A DNA stretch of 50,463 bases, from assembly GCA_903893975.1 (NCBI GenBank), contig CAITOL010000195.1, forward strand, positions 1 to 50,463, read 5' to 3'. The notes under the pieces are model-generated. The model saw only the letters and a program-made list of their open reading frames with translations. It was not told the DNA's origin and did no database searches. Below are positions 37,237 to 45,639 of the stretch, piece after piece. Position 1 is the first letter of the stretch. Each line of letters starts with the position of its first letter. The stretch is from an uncultured Rhodospirillales bacterium. Its GTDB lineage: Bacteria > Pseudomonadota > Alphaproteobacteria > Acetobacterales > Acetobacteraceae. Position numbers and translations under genes: made by a program.

Positions 37237-38466
37237 TCAGTCGATCACGGCGCCATAGGTCAGCACCCGCAACTCCCGCCGGATCGGGTAGGTGCTGGAC
37301 GGCATCAGCTGCGTGAACATCACCACCGCCATATCTTCCTTCGGGTCGCACCAGAACGCCGTGCTCGCCGCGCCGCCCCAGGCATATTCGCCGGCGCTGC
37401 CGATCAACTGCGCCCGCGCCGGGTCCAACGTGACCGAAAAGCCGAGGCCGAAGCCCACGCCTTCGTAGCTGCTCTCGGAAAACCGCGGCATGCCCATCGC
37501 CGCCATATCGCCGTTCAGGTGATTGGCGGTCATCAGTTCCACCGTCTTGCGGCCCAGCAGGCGGGTGCCGTTCAGCGTGCCTTTGTTGAGCATGAACTGG
37601 CAGAACTTCATATAGTCGCCGATGGTGCCGACCAGCCCGCCGCCGCCGGAAATCACGTTCGGCAGTTTCAGGTAATGGCTGGCGGCCGCATCATCCAGCA
37701 GCGCCAGTTTCCCGTCCTGCGGGTTGCGGTAGTAGTTGGAGGCGAAGCGGGCGACCTTGTCCGCCGGCACCATGAAGTCGGTATCCACCATGCCCAGCGG
37801 CTTGATCACCCGCTCGCGCAGGAACTGGTCGAACGGCACGCCGGAAATTTCCTGCACCAGGCAGCCGAGCACGTCGGTGGCGTTGGAGTAGTTCCACGCC
37901 GCGCCGGGCTGCGCCAGCAGCGGCATGGTGGCCAGCTTGTTGGTCATGTCCAGCAAGTTGCTGTCCATCGGCGTGTTGAACTCGATTTTGTTCTGCCGAT
38001 ACAGCGTATCCACCACGGTGGCTTCCATGAAGCCGTAGCTGAGGCCGGAGGTATGGGTGAGCAGATCGCGATAGGTAATGCCGCGCTCCGCCGGCACGGA
38101 CATGTATTTCAGCCGCGAGCCGCCGGTATAGACATGGCTCTGCTTGAACGCCGGCAGCACGTTGGAAATCGGGTCATCGAGCTGGAAGTGCCCTTCCTCG
38201 TACAGCATCATAATCGCCACCGAGGTCAGCGGCTTGGTCATGGAATAGATGCGCACGATGGTGTCGGCATCCATTTTGGTGCCACGGGCGATGTCGGAAT
38301 GCCCGGCAGCGTTGAAATAAACCACCTGCCCGGCGCGCGCGACCGCAACCGACACCCCCGGCAGCTTGCCGCTATCCACCTGCTTGGCCAGCCAGCCATC
38401 GATGCGGGCGAGGCGTTCGGACGACAGCCCAACGGATTCCGGGGTTCCGGTAACGGCGATGCTCAT
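37237..38466 (-). CDS. Serine hydrolase of the beta-lactamase/esterase EstB family
   Basis: A 409-residue class C beta-lactamase-fold hydrolase. The nucleophile motif S-x-x-K is SMTK near residue 75 (IYSMTKPLTSVA). The second-element tyrosine is in AAWNYSNATDVLG (Y-S-N), and the third is the GGxxST-like WGGAASTAFW. No signal peptide is visible, so it is probably a cytoplasmic esterase rather than a drug resistance enzyme. A loop with TYRDLLTHTSGLSYG matches EstB/LACTB-type esterases. The amidase gene upstream ends 62 bases before this start; both are minus strand. Confidence 0.9.
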   Translation of the reverse strand: MSIAVTGTPESVGLSSERLARIDGWLAKQVDSGKLPGVSVAVARAGQVVYFNAAGHSDIARGTKMDADTIVRIYSMTKPLTSVAIMMLYEEGHFQLDDPISNVLPAFKQSHVYTGGSRLKYMSVPAERGITYRDLLTHTSGLSYGFMEATVVDTLYRQNKIEFNTPMDSNLLDMTNKLATMPLLAQPGAAWNYSNATDVLGCLVQEISGVPFDQFLRERVIKPLGMVDTDFMVPADKVARFASNYYRNPQDGKLALLDDAAASHYLKLPNVISGGGGLVGTIGDYMKFCQFMLNKGTLNGTRLLGRKTVELMTANHLNGDMAAMGMPRFSESSYEGVGFGLGFSVTLDPARAQLIGSAGEYAWGGAASTAFWCDPKEDMAVVMFTQLMPSSTYPIRRELRVLTYGAVID

Positions 38467-38528
38467 GCTTGGTTTCCTCAGATTGGCGAGATTACCCCGA
38501 TGCTGCCCTGTGCCGCGCCCGCCGGCAA

Positions 38529-39797
38529 CTACCCCGCCAACGCGGCGGCCACCCATTGCGCCCAGGCCAGGGTTGCGCGGTCCGCGCCGCGCCGGCCGAC
38601 GATCTGCACCCCGAGCGGCATTCCGGTGGCGCCGGTGCCATGCGGGATGGTGATGCAGGGCACGTGCAAGGTGGTCCAGAGATAGTTGAACGCCGGATCG
38701 CCGGTCCATTCCAGCCCCAACGGCGCCTCCCCCGGTGCAGAGGGCGTTACCAGAATGTCGAGGTCGCCCAGCGCGTCGGCGAAGCCATCCTGGCATTGGC
38801 GGAAGGTCGCCTGCGCCTCGGCCAATACTGCCGGGCCCTGCGCCAGGCCCCAATCCAGCCGCTCGGCCAGCCCCTCGCTCAGCCCGGCCCGCGCCTGGGC
38901 GAGTTCCCACCCCATGGACCGCGCGCTTTCGCCGTTCATCACAATCGGGTGCGCGGTGGCCAGCGCGTCGAAGCTGGCTGGCAATTCCCAGCCGGTCACC
39001 CGCGCCCCGGCCCGCCCCAAGCGCGCGGCGAGCCCGGCGAACAGCGCCTGGGTATCCGCGGTCGCCAGCGGCCAGCTGGGGGACAGGCACAGCCCGATGC
39101 GCGGCGCGGCAACGCGCGCGTCCGGGTCGCCCAGATCCACTTGCCCGGCCGCCCCGGCCAGCAACGCGCAATCGGCCACGCTGCGGCCCATGGTGCCGAT
39201 CGTGTCCAGGCTTTGCGACATCACCTTCATCCCCAGCAGCGGGATCAGCCCGAAGCTGGGCTTGTAGCCCACCGCGCCACAATACGCCGCCGGCCGGATC
39301 ACGCTGCCGGCGGTCTGGGTGCCAAAGCCGAGCGGGAACTGAAAATCCGCCACCCCGGCGGCCGAGCCCGATGACGATCCGCCTGGGGTGTGCGCGGGCC
39401 CCGCCGGATTGGCGGTGGCGCCGGGCTTGCGGGTGGCAAATTCAGTGGTGACGGTCTTACCGATCACCACCGCCCCGGCCGCGCGCGCCCAGGCGACGCT
39501 GGCGGCATCCGCAAACGGCCGATGCCCGGCCCAGATCGGGGATCCGTATTGGCTCGGCTGGTCGGCGGTATCCAGCACATCCTTCACCCCCACCGGCAGG
39601 CCGTGCAACGCCCCCGGCCGCGCATGCCGCACCGCGCGCCGCACTAAATCGGGGTCGAAATGCGCGAAGGCATGCACCACCGCATCGCGCGCCGCGATCC
39701 GCTCCAGGCAGGATTCCACCAGGGCCACCGGGTCCAGCTGCCCGGCGCGAATCCGGCGCGCGGCCTCGGTGGCGGTCAGGCGATGCGGCTCAGTCAT
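38529..39797 (-). CDS. Amidase-signature family hydrolase
   Basis: A 422-residue amidase-signature enzyme hydrolysing a C-N amide. The Ser-cisSer-Lys triad is visible: Lys in LPVGVKDVLDT, cis-Ser in PGGSSSGSAAGVA, and nucleophile Ser in GTQTAGSVIRPAAYCG. The C-terminal domain has the weakly conserved TPSAPGEAP and PLGVQIVGRRGAD segments. ATG 39797 starts MTEPHRLTATEA. It is divergent from a hypothetical gene (56-base gap) and precedes the serine hydrolase gene. Substrate is unknown; arylamides, allophanate or nitrile-derived amides are all handled by relatives. Confidence 0.92.
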   Translation of the reverse strand: MTEPHRLTATEAARRIRAGQLDPVALVESCLERIAARDAVVHAFAHFDPDLVRRAVRHARPGALHGLPVGVKDVLDTADQPSQYGSPIWAGHRPFADAASVAWARAAGAVVIGKTVTTEFATRKPGATANPAGPAHTPGGSSSGSAAGVADFQFPLGFGTQTAGSVIRPAAYCGAVGYKPSFGLIPLLGMKVMSQSLDTIGTMGRSVADCALLAGAAGQVDLGDPDARVAAPRIGLCLSPSWPLATADTQALFAGLAARLGRAGARVTGWELPASFDALATAHPIVMNGESARSMGWELAQARAGLSEGLAERLDWGLAQGPAVLAEAQATFRQCQDGFADALGDLDILVTPSAPGEAPLGLEWTGDPAFNYLWTTLHVPCITIPHGTGATGMPLGVQIVGRRGADRATLAWAQWVAAALAG

Positions 39798-39853
39798 GCA
39801 GATATCTCCAGAAAGAGGGTGCGCGGGCGGCGTCTGCGGTCCATTGTGCACGG

Positions 39854-40387
39854 ATGCCTCGCTCCGCAAAATCCGCCCCGCATGCGGCCCCGGTTCAGGT
39901 CGGCACCGCTGCTGACGGCACCCGCACCTACCTGGTCGCCATGCCGCCCGACGCCTTGCCGCCGGTGCAGCGGCGCGACCTGGAAAATGCCTGGGAACGC
40001 GCCCGCGCGGCGGCACTGGCGGAAAACTGGGGCCCGCCGCGCCTGTTCCGCTTCCGCCGCGAAGATGGCGGCTGGACCGACCTCGCTCTGGCCGACAGCG
40101 ATGCCTGCTGCTGGGCCAGCGCCATCGACCGCACCGTGGGCATGGAAACCAGCTATGGCCTGTCGCTCTGCCTGCGGCTGCTGGCGCTGGTGGATCTGCT
40201 CGCCGCCGTGCCCTGGGCGCGCGAGCATGTCGTTATCCGCCGCGACGGCGCGCAACTCGATGCCGGATTGCTGGCAGCCGCCGCCCAACTGCCGTTGACA
40301 GGACAGGCAAGGTTCGACCAGACCGGGTTTACCAAGCTGATGCGCCAGGCCGTCCTGCCCGCACCCGTTTCCCCTGCCCCCGCCTGA
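39854..40387 (+). CDS. Hypothetical protein
   Basis: A 177-residue protein with no signal peptide or membrane segment. The middle has REDGGWTDLALADSDACCWASAIDR, and a leucine-rich helix, GLSLCLRLLALVDLLAAVPW, that is amphipathic rather than transmembrane. The C-terminus is Pro/Ala-rich. No family is recognised. It opens a plus-strand run with a lipoprotein and an MFS transporter downstream, 22 bases separating it from the lipoprotein, so co-transcription is likely. Confidence 0.68.
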   Translation: MPRSAKSAPHAAPVQVGTAADGTRTYLVAMPPDALPPVQRRDLENAWERARAAALAENWGPPRLFRFRREDGGWTDLALADSDACCWASAIDRTVGMETSYGLSLCLRLLALVDLLAAVPWAREHVVIRRDGAQLDAGLLAAAAQLPLTGQARFDQTGFTKLMRQAVLPAPVSPAPA

Positions 40388-40409
40388 TACCGCGACCGGA
40401 GCCGCGCTT

Positions 40410-40787
40410 TTGACCCTTATGACCGCCAAATACCGCCTGCTTCTCCCCGCCGCCCTGCTCAGCCTGGCGCTCGCCGGGTGCAGCAGCACCGTGCGCACCG
40501 ATGCCAGCCCCGCCGCCTTGGCCGCCTGCCGCGCGCGGGCGGATGCGGTCTACAACACGCAAAACCGTGGCGATATTTTCCGCGAAGACGCGTATGCCAC
40601 CGGCCAGAAGGATTCTCCCTTCCGCGGCGCCACCGTGCTCGGCAGCGATTCCGCCGGCCTGTCCAGCCGCTATGCGCGGGAAAAATTCATCGACACCTGC
40701 CTCGCCGGCATCCGCGAACGCACCACCACGCCGGACCCGCTGGACCCGAACCCAGCCGCCGCGGCGATCAAGCCCCCCAGCCCCTAG
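40410..40787 (+). CDS. Small lipoprotein
   Basis: A protein of about 125 residues with a lipoprotein signal, YRLLLPAALLSLALAGCSS, lipobox L-A-G-C; the mature chain is about 100 residues and is anchored to a membrane. The body contains RTDASPAALAACRARADAVY, a single further Cys in FIDTCLAGIRER, and a proline-rich end. It is similar in layout to small unassigned lipoproteins of acetic acid bacteria. The start is a TTG at 40410 with GGAG eight bases upstream; ATG 40419 is an alternative but has poor spacing. The MFS gene starts five bases after the stop. Confidence 0.72.
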   Translation: MTLMTAKYRLLLPAALLSLALAGCSSTVRTDASPAALAACRARADAVYNTQNRGDIFREDAYATGQKDSPFRGATVLGSDSAGLSSRYAREKFIDTCLAGIRERTTTPDPLDPNPAAAAIKPPSP

Positions 40788-40791
40788 TCCC

Positions 40792-42021
40792 GTGGCCAGC
40801 GTCAGCACGCTCACCCGGGTTTTCGCCCACCGCAATACCAAGCTGTTCTACGGCGGCAGTTTCGCGTGCTGGACCGGGTGGTGGGTGCAACGCATCGCGG
40901 TGGACTGGCTGGCCTGGCAGTTGACCCATTCCACCGCCTGGGTCGGCTTCATCGCCTTTTGCAGCCTCGCCCCTTCGGTGGTCGTCTCCCCGTTTGCCGG
41001 CGCGATCGTGGATCGGATGGACCGCATCCACCTGACGGTCGCCACGCAATGGATCACGGTCGCGCACGCGCTGACTTTGGCCGCCCTGACCTATAGCGGG
41101 CTGATCCGGGTGGAGATCATCGCGGCGCTGGAGGTTGTGCTCGGCATTTCCTCCACCTTCGCCCAGCCGGCGCGGCAATCGCTGGTGCCGGGCATGGTGC
41201 CACGGGCGGATCTGCCGGGCGCGGTGGCGCTGAACTCGCTCACCTTCAACCTCTCCCGCTCCATCGGCCCCGGCATTGGCGGCATGATCATCTATACCTG
41301 GGGCGTGGTGCCGGCGATGGTGGTCAACGCGGCCGCCTATTTCTTCGCCAGCCAGAGCATGCTGCGGCTGACCATCGCCCCCGAACACCGGCGCGGCCAT
41401 GCCCCGACCGCCAGCGTGCTGTCCGAAGCGATTGACGGCGTGACCTATGTCGTCCGCCATCCCGGCATGGCGCCGCTGGTGCTGTTTGCCTTCCTGATCG
41501 GCGCCTTGGCCCGCCCGGTTTCGGAAACCCTGGCACCCTATGTCGATCTGCTGTTCCACCAGGGCGCGGGCGGACTGGCGACCCTGGCCAGCATTGGCGG
41601 CATCGCCGCCTTGGCCGGCGGCACGGCGCTGGCCATGTACGGCACGACCAAAGGGCTGACGCGGATCTGCTTCTTCGCGGGCTTCACCATCATCCTCGCC
41701 ACCATCGCTTTCGTCTCCACCCACTCCTTCGTACTCGCCATCGCCTGCTCCGCGATCTGGGGCGCAGCAGGCACGGTGCATGGCATTGCCGCCCAAACCC
41801 TGCTGCAAACCACCACCTCCGGCCAGATGCTGGGCCGCGTGCTCAGCCTGTGGGGCATGATCGGCCGCGCCGCGCCGGCTTTGGGGGCGTTGGCCTATGG
41901 CAAGCTCGCGGAATATTTCGGCCTGCAACTGCCGGTCCTCGTCGGCTGCGGCCTGGCGCTGGTGCTGTGCGCGCTGGTGATGCGCGGCCTGCCGCAGATG
42001 CAGCGGGCGCTGGAACGCTAA
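40792..42021 (+). CDS. MFS transporter (EntS/MFS_3-like)
   Basis: A 409-residue twelve-helix exporter of the major facilitator superfamily, subgroup MFS_3 (enterobactin exporter-like). It begins with a GTG at 40792 in the gap after the lipoprotein; no ATG is in frame before the first helix. Signatures include W-V-Q-R-I-A-V-D-W-L near residue 30, AGAIVDRMDR (the G-x-x-x-D-R motif), ISSTFAQPARQSLVPGMVP, NLSRSIGPGIGG and GMIGRAAPALGALAYG. Substrates in the subgroup are siderophores and drugs. No siderophore genes are nearby. Confidence 0.87.
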   Translation: MASVSTLTRVFAHRNTKLFYGGSFACWTGWWVQRIAVDWLAWQLTHSTAWVGFIAFCSLAPSVVVSPFAGAIVDRMDRIHLTVATQWITVAHALTLAALTYSGLIRVEIIAALEVVLGISSTFAQPARQSLVPGMVPRADLPGAVALNSLTFNLSRSIGPGIGGMIIYTWGVVPAMVVNAAAYFFASQSMLRLTIAPEHRRGHAPTASVLSEAIDGVTYVVRHPGMAPLVLFAFLIGALARPVSETLAPYVDLLFHQGAGGLATLASIGGIAALAGGTALAMYGTTKGLTRICFFAGFTIILATIAFVSTHSFVLAIACSAIWGAAGTVHGIAAQTLLQTTTSGQMLGRVLSLWGMIGRAAPALGALAYGKLAEYFGLQLPVLVGCGLALVLCALVMRGLPQMQRALER

Positions 42022-42084
42022 AGCTTGTCGCTCCGCGATCCGCGGCCTAGAAGCCACGGGTAGCGCAACCGAGGGGACCGCACG

Positions 42085-42435
42085 ATGAGCAAGATCATCC
42101 GCACCGAGCCGAACAAAATTCTGTCAAAAGCCGTGGAATATCATGGCTTTGTCTTCCTGCAGGGCTGCACCGCGGCCGATACCTCGCAAGACGTCAAAGG
42201 CCAGACCAAGCAGGTTCTGGACCTGATCGACCAGCTGCTGGAAACCCACGGCACCGACAAGACCCGCATTTTGCAGGCGCAAATCTGGCTGAAGGACATC
42301 CGCGACCGCGACGCGATGAACGAGCTGTGGTCCGCCTGGCTGCCGAAAGACGGTGCCCCGGCCCGCGCCTGCGTGGAAGCCAACATGGCCGATCCGCGCC
42401 TGCTGGTCGAAATCATGGTCACCTGCTGCAAGTAA
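42085..42435 (+). CDS. RidA-family (YjgF) protein
   Basis: A 116-residue member of the RidA/YER057c/UK114 family, whose founding member deaminates reactive enamine/imine intermediates. It retains the substrate-binding Arg in GAPARACVEAN and a late Glu in LVEIMVTCCK. The region GCTAADTSQDVKGQTKQVLDLIDQLL is typical of family trimers. The closing CCK and the loop NMADPRLL differ from canonical RidA, suggesting one of the Rid paralogue subgroups. ATG 42085 follows GAGGGG. Confidence 0.9.
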   Translation: MSKIIRTEPNKILSKAVEYHGFVFLQGCTAADTSQDVKGQTKQVLDLIDQLLETHGTDKTRILQAQIWLKDIRDRDAMNELWSAWLPKDGAPARACVEANMADPRLLVEIMVTCCK

Positions 42436-42441
42436 CCGCCT

Positions 42442-42575
42442 GATTCGCTTTGCATGTGGCGAATCCGGCACGCGACTCGCGTGACTAATTTGCCACATGC
42501 AAGCGGTATATTTACCACAAACGCATCACACAATATTTCATAGGATTTCATTCCCGCCCCCGTAAGTTATCCACA
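42442..42575. promoter_or_regulatory. Structured intergenic region: nested inverted repeats, GANTC cluster, DnaA box
   Basis: Inside the 228-base gap between ridA-like and CHAP genes. An outer inverted repeat pairs TTGCATGTGGC (42450-42460) with GCCACATGCAA (42492-42502), extended by AAT/ATT past one mismatch. An inner hairpin is CACGCG-ACT-CGCGTG (42469-42483). Three GANTC sites lie at 42442, 42461 and 42474. A small palindrome GGTATATTTACC is at 42505-42516. A perfect DnaA-box consensus TTATCCACA lies at 42567-42575, with weaker TTTGCCACA (42489) and TTTACCACA (42511). No gene is evident. Role is unproven. Confidence 0.5.
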
Positions 42576-42663
42576 GGGGTGAATTGCCGAAATCACACAT
42601 CAGACGTGCGTTTCGGCGTTTCATGGGTTGCAGCGACCCGGACCGGTTGTTACCCAAACGTCC

Positions 42664-43587
42664 ATGAGCAGCGACCAATACAAGGCTTTCGCTTCGCGGT
42701 TGGCCCCCGCAAATGCCGCGCTCCATCCGAGCGTGCCGCAAAAGCAGCACAAGGCAGCCGCCAACAGCTGGCGCGTTGCTCTGGCGCCGGCGCTCCTCGC
42801 ACTGGCCGTTCTGGCCCTGGCCACGCCCGCGCAGGCCGCCCGCCCGGACCCGGATAAAAAGCCCACCACGACCACCACTCACACCCAGCCGGCCCATACG
42901 GCCCAGCCCGCGAAGCCGATTGCCGCCCATTCCGGCGCACCCACGGCCCGCTTGCAGGCCGCCAATGCTGCCGCAGCCAAGCCGCAGCCGCAAAAGGCCG
43001 GCACCACCGTCGCCCAGCGCAACGCGGCGCTGCACACGCTGGCGCGTAACCAGTCCACCCCCGCCTATCGCAGCAGCGGCATCAGCTGCGTGCCCTATGC
43101 CCGCAGCGTCACCGGCATGGCGGTTTCCGGCAACGCGTGGCAGTGGTGGACGTCGGCCGCCGGCACCTATGAACGCGGCTTCCGCCCCGAACCCGGCGCG
43201 GTGCTCAACTTCCGCTCCACCGGCCATATGCGCCTCGGCCATGTCGCCGTCGTCTCCCGCGTGATCAACACCCGCGAGATCGAGATCGACCACGCCAACT
43301 GGGCCGGCGGCGGCGTGTCGCGCGGCGTGGCCGTGATGGACGTGTCGGAAGCCAATGACTGGTCAGCCGTCCGCGTGTCGCTCGGCCACAACAGCAGCAC
43401 CTTCGGCAGCGTCTACCCGACCTACGGCTTTATCTATAACCGCGCCGACCACGGGCACATGATCGCCAACACGCTGGTCCACCCGCAGAAAATGTCGCGC
43501 TTCGAAGAAGTGGCGGAAGCGCCGATCGCCGCCCCGGTGCGTCGCCAGTCCCCGGTTTATATCGACGCGACCCTCGGCGGCCGTTAA
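42664..43587 (+). CDS. CHAP-domain secreted amidase
   Basis: A 307-residue probable peptidoglycan hydrolase. A hydrophobic signal, VALAPALLALAVLALATPAQ, cleaved near Ala58, is preceded by an unusually long 38-residue N-region. A Thr/Pro/Ala/Gln-rich linker (60-115) follows. The CHAP domain starts at SGISCVPYARSVTG with catalytic Cys142; catalytic His193 is in LGHVAVVSRV, and the third residue is in EIDHANW. The tail after the domain is short. ATG 42664 is chosen; TTG 42628 would lengthen the odd N-region further. The stop overlaps that of the convergent GNAT gene (TTAA, 43584-43587). Confidence 0.88.
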   Translation: MSSDQYKAFASRLAPANAALHPSVPQKQHKAAANSWRVALAPALLALAVLALATPAQAARPDPDKKPTTTTTHTQPAHTAQPAKPIAAHSGAPTARLQAANAAAAKPQPQKAGTTVAQRNAALHTLARNQSTPAYRSSGISCVPYARSVTGMAVSGNAWQWWTSAAGTYERGFRPEPGAVLNFRSTGHMRLGHVAVVSRVINTREIEIDHANWAGGGVSRGVAVMDVSEANDWSAVRVSLGHNSSTFGSVYPTYGFIYNRADHGHMIANTLVHPQKMSRFEEVAEAPIAAPVRRQSPVYIDATLGGR

Positions 43588-44102
43588 TCGGCCCGCTTCG
43601 CCCAGCGTTCATGGTCGCGCCAGGCGCCGTCGATCAACAGATAGCGCGGCGAAAACCCCTCTAAGCGAAAGCCCAGCCGCTGCACCAGCGCGCGCGATGC
43701 CGCGTTGGCCGGCTGAATATTCGCCTCCACCCGATGCAGCCCCAGCGGCCCGAACGCATGCGCCAGCGCCAGCTGCACCATCTGCGTCATCAGCCCGCGC
43801 CCGGTTTGGCCCAGCAGGCCGTAATAGCCGAGATAGGCGCTTTGCAAGCCGCCGCGCACAATCTCGTTCAGATTGACCACGCCGACCAGCGCCCCGGCGC
43901 ATTCGCCGAGCAACGCGACCTTGCGGCCGTGCTTCACCGGCGCCAGCCAGGCGGTGAACCGCGCCCGATCCAAGGGCGGCGCCACCCAGGGGGCGTGCAG
44001 CGTCTGGCTCGCTATATGTGCCGCAATCAACGCCGGCGCATCGCGCGCGGTGATCGGCCGGATCTGCACCGGTTCAGCGTTGGGCGGCACTGGGCTCGAC
44101 AT
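43584..44102 (-). CDS. GNAT acetyltransferase (RimJ/RimL-like)
   Basis: A 172-residue GCN5-related N-acetyltransferase. The acetyl-CoA-binding motif A region reads LLGQTGRGLMTQMVQLALAH (Q-x-G-x-G-like), followed by LGLHRVEANIQPANAASRAL, LVQRLGFRLEGFSPRYL and a WRDHERW close, all typical of the RimJ/RimL ribosomal-protein or amino-acid acetyltransferase group. ATG 44102 is preceded by GGGGGT at good spacing; GTG 44111 is possible. It overlaps a small membrane ORF upstream and shares overlapping stops with the CHAP gene. Confidence 0.88.
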   Translation of the reverse strand: MSSPVPPNAEPVQIRPITARDAPALIAAHIASQTLHAPWVAPPLDRARFTAWLAPVKHGRKVALLGECAGALVGVVNLNEIVRGGLQSAYLGYYGLLGQTGRGLMTQMVQLALAHAFGPLGLHRVEANIQPANAASRALVQRLGFRLEGFSPRYLLIDGAWRDHERWAKRAD

Positions 44103-44229
44103 GGGCGGCACCCCCTTGCAGGTAGCGGTGGCGAAACGCGGCCGGCGGATCGGGGAAAAACAAGGCCAACACCAGCAACCCAGCCTGGGCCAACAACAAT
44201 AGCCCGGCCACCACCAGACGCGCGGTCAA
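44074..44229 (-). CDS. Putative 51-residue membrane protein coupled to the mannosyltransferase
   Basis: A short frame opening with TTG 44229 inside the stop of the upstream mannosyltransferase (TTGA). It has one strongly hydrophobic segment, LVVAGLLLLAQAGLLVLALF, then FPDPPAAFRHRYLQGG and a polar tail. The start/stop overlap and the ideal transmembrane helix favour a real gene that fills the gap before the GNAT gene, whose start it overlaps by 29 bases. No homologue is recognised. It could also be an unused frame. Confidence 0.4.
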   Translation of the reverse strand: MTARLVVAGLLLLAQAGLLVLALFFPDPPAAFRHRYLQGGAAHVEPSAAQR

Positions 44230-45401
44230 AATACACCGCCCGCGCCGGACATCCAGGCATACAGCATCACCGCATGCGCCGCAGCCAGCCCGCCCAGCAG
44301 CAGCCCGGCGCCGACCGGCCAGCGGAGCCGCGCCAGCGCCCCATAGACGGCGAACAGAAACACCGGATTGGTCGCGACGTAGCGCGGCAGCGAATCGAGC
44401 CCGGTCGCGGCCGGCAGCAGCACGCATGCGGCGAGGAACCATGCCTCCCCCCAACGACGGCGCCAAGCCAACCGGCCAGCCACCGCCAGCCCCAGCAACG
44501 CCCAGGCCGCCGCGTAGCTCGCGCTCGCCCGTGCCATCGGTCCGGCCAGATGCGCCCAATCCCAGGCCCGGACCCCGTCGGCCAACATCACCAGCGGGCC
44601 ACGCCAAACCCGCCCCCAGTCCAGTTGCACATGGCTGAATGCCAGCCCGTCCCCCACCGCCAGATATTGCGCCAGGATATAGACGGACAGCCCTAGCGGC
44701 GCGATGGCGATCGGCAACAGGCAGGCCTCGGCCAGTGCCCAGCGATCGCGGGCCATCCGGCCTTGCCAAGCCGTCCGCACCCGGTCGCCGATCACCAGCA
44801 GGCTCAGCATAATCCCGGTCGGGCGGGTGGCACTGGCCAAGGCGGCCAAGGTGGCCGCCAGCAGCGTCTGCCTGGTAGCCAAAGCCAGCAGGCAGCCGGT
44901 GCTCAGCAGGGCAAACAGCGCCTCGGTATAAACGGCGGACATGAAATGCGTGTTCGGCATCGCCAGCACCACCGCCAGCCACAGCAGCGGGCGCACCGCC
45001 CCGCGACTCTGTTGCAGATAGCGGGCGCCGAGCATCACGAACCCGGCCAGGCACAGGCAGGACAGCCAGATGCCGCCGAGTTGCGCCGGCACCGGCAGCG
45101 CCGCGCTCAGCCCGCGCAGCAGCAGCGGATACAGCGGAAAAAACGCCCAATGCGGATAGCTGCCCAGATTGCCGAACTCCGAGTCCGCCCCGTAGCCGGC
45201 CAGGGCGATGCGTTCGTACCAGCCGCAGTCAAAATGGCACATCGCCTCGGCCAACCCACCCCAGGCCATGCCCAGCCAAGCGTAGGCCAGCAGCCGAGTC
45301 GCAACGCCGGCTGCGGCAATGGCACCGAACGCAGTCAGACCCAGCGGAAACCGACCGGCAGCCGCGTGCCGTACGGCGGCGGGTTGGGGAATAAGGCGCA
45401 T
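44226..45401 (-). CDS. Gpi18-like mannosyltransferase (PIG-V/GT-C fold)
   Basis: A 391-residue polytopic membrane protein with about nine hydrophobic segments, resembling Gpi18/PIG-V-type GT-C glycosyltransferases. A first-loop motif HFDCGWYERIALAGY (with the catalytic-type Asp) and GSYPHWAFFPLYPLLLRG are family landmarks, as is ASATRPTGIML. Such enzymes use polyprenyl-phosphate-linked sugars at the periplasmic face; the acceptor in bacteria is unknown. ATG 45401 begins MRLIPQPAAV. A small membrane ORF and a GNAT gene follow on the same strand. Confidence 0.85.
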   Translation of the reverse strand: MRLIPQPAAVRHAAAGRFPLGLTAFGAIAAAGVATRLLAYAWLGMAWGGLAEAMCHFDCGWYERIALAGYGADSEFGNLGSYPHWAFFPLYPLLLRGLSAALPVPAQLGGIWLSCLCLAGFVMLGARYLQQSRGAVRPLLWLAVVLAMPNTHFMSAVYTEALFALLSTGCLLALATRQTLLAATLAALASATRPTGIMLSLLVIGDRVRTAWQGRMARDRWALAEACLLPIAIAPLGLSVYILAQYLAVGDGLAFSHVQLDWGRVWRGPLVMLADGVRAWDWAHLAGPMARASASYAAAWALLGLAVAGRLAWRRRWGEAWFLAACVLLPAATGLDSLPRYVATNPVFLFAVYGALARLRWPVGAGLLLGGLAAAHAVMLYAWMSGAGGVF

Positions 45402-45524
45402 GCGCGGCTTGTGTCGCGGTCGGCGGATGCGGTCAAGCGCCAGCGGGCGCAGCCTGCCGACAGATTTGCCTGCCGTGCGCTGATGGGGTATGAGGCTGCC
45501 ACGTCGCGCTGCAGTGCGTGGCGA

Positions 45525-45544
45525 AGCGACAACCGAGTGTCGCT
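45525..45544. repeat. 7-bp inverted repeat just upstream of tRNA-Leu
   Basis: Perfect inverted repeat AGCGACA / TGTCGCT with a six-base spacer, ending ten bases before the tRNA-Leu gene. It could form a hairpin in a tRNA precursor leader or mark a regulatory site near the promoter. With such short arms it could also be chance. Confidence 0.35.
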
Positions 45545-45554
45545 GAAACAGTGT

Positions 45555-45639
45555 GCGGGCGTGGTGGAACTGGTAGACGCGCCGGACTCAAAATCCGGTT
45601 CCGCAAGGAGTGTCGGTTCGATTCCGACCGCCCGCACCA
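45555..45639 (+). tRNA. tRNA-Leu (CAA)
   Basis: Class II tRNA, 85 bases including an encoded CCA (45637-45639). Acceptor GCGGGCG pairs with CGCCCGC. The anticodon stem CCGGA/TCCGG encloses loop CTCAAAA, giving anticodon CAA (reads UUG). The long variable arm TTCCGCAAGGAGT and the T-arm GTCGGTTCGATTCCGAC are intact. A TTTTT run follows (45641-45645), a likely terminator. Confidence 0.97.

Noticed and set aside
37237-38466. Class C beta-lactamase resistance gene
   Set aside because: The SxxK and YSN motifs fit, but there is no signal peptide and the loop motifs match EstB-type esterases.
42442-42663. Chromosomal origin (oriC)
   Set aside because: Only one perfect DnaA box, and no typical oriC-flanking genes. 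Kept as a regulatory candidate instead.
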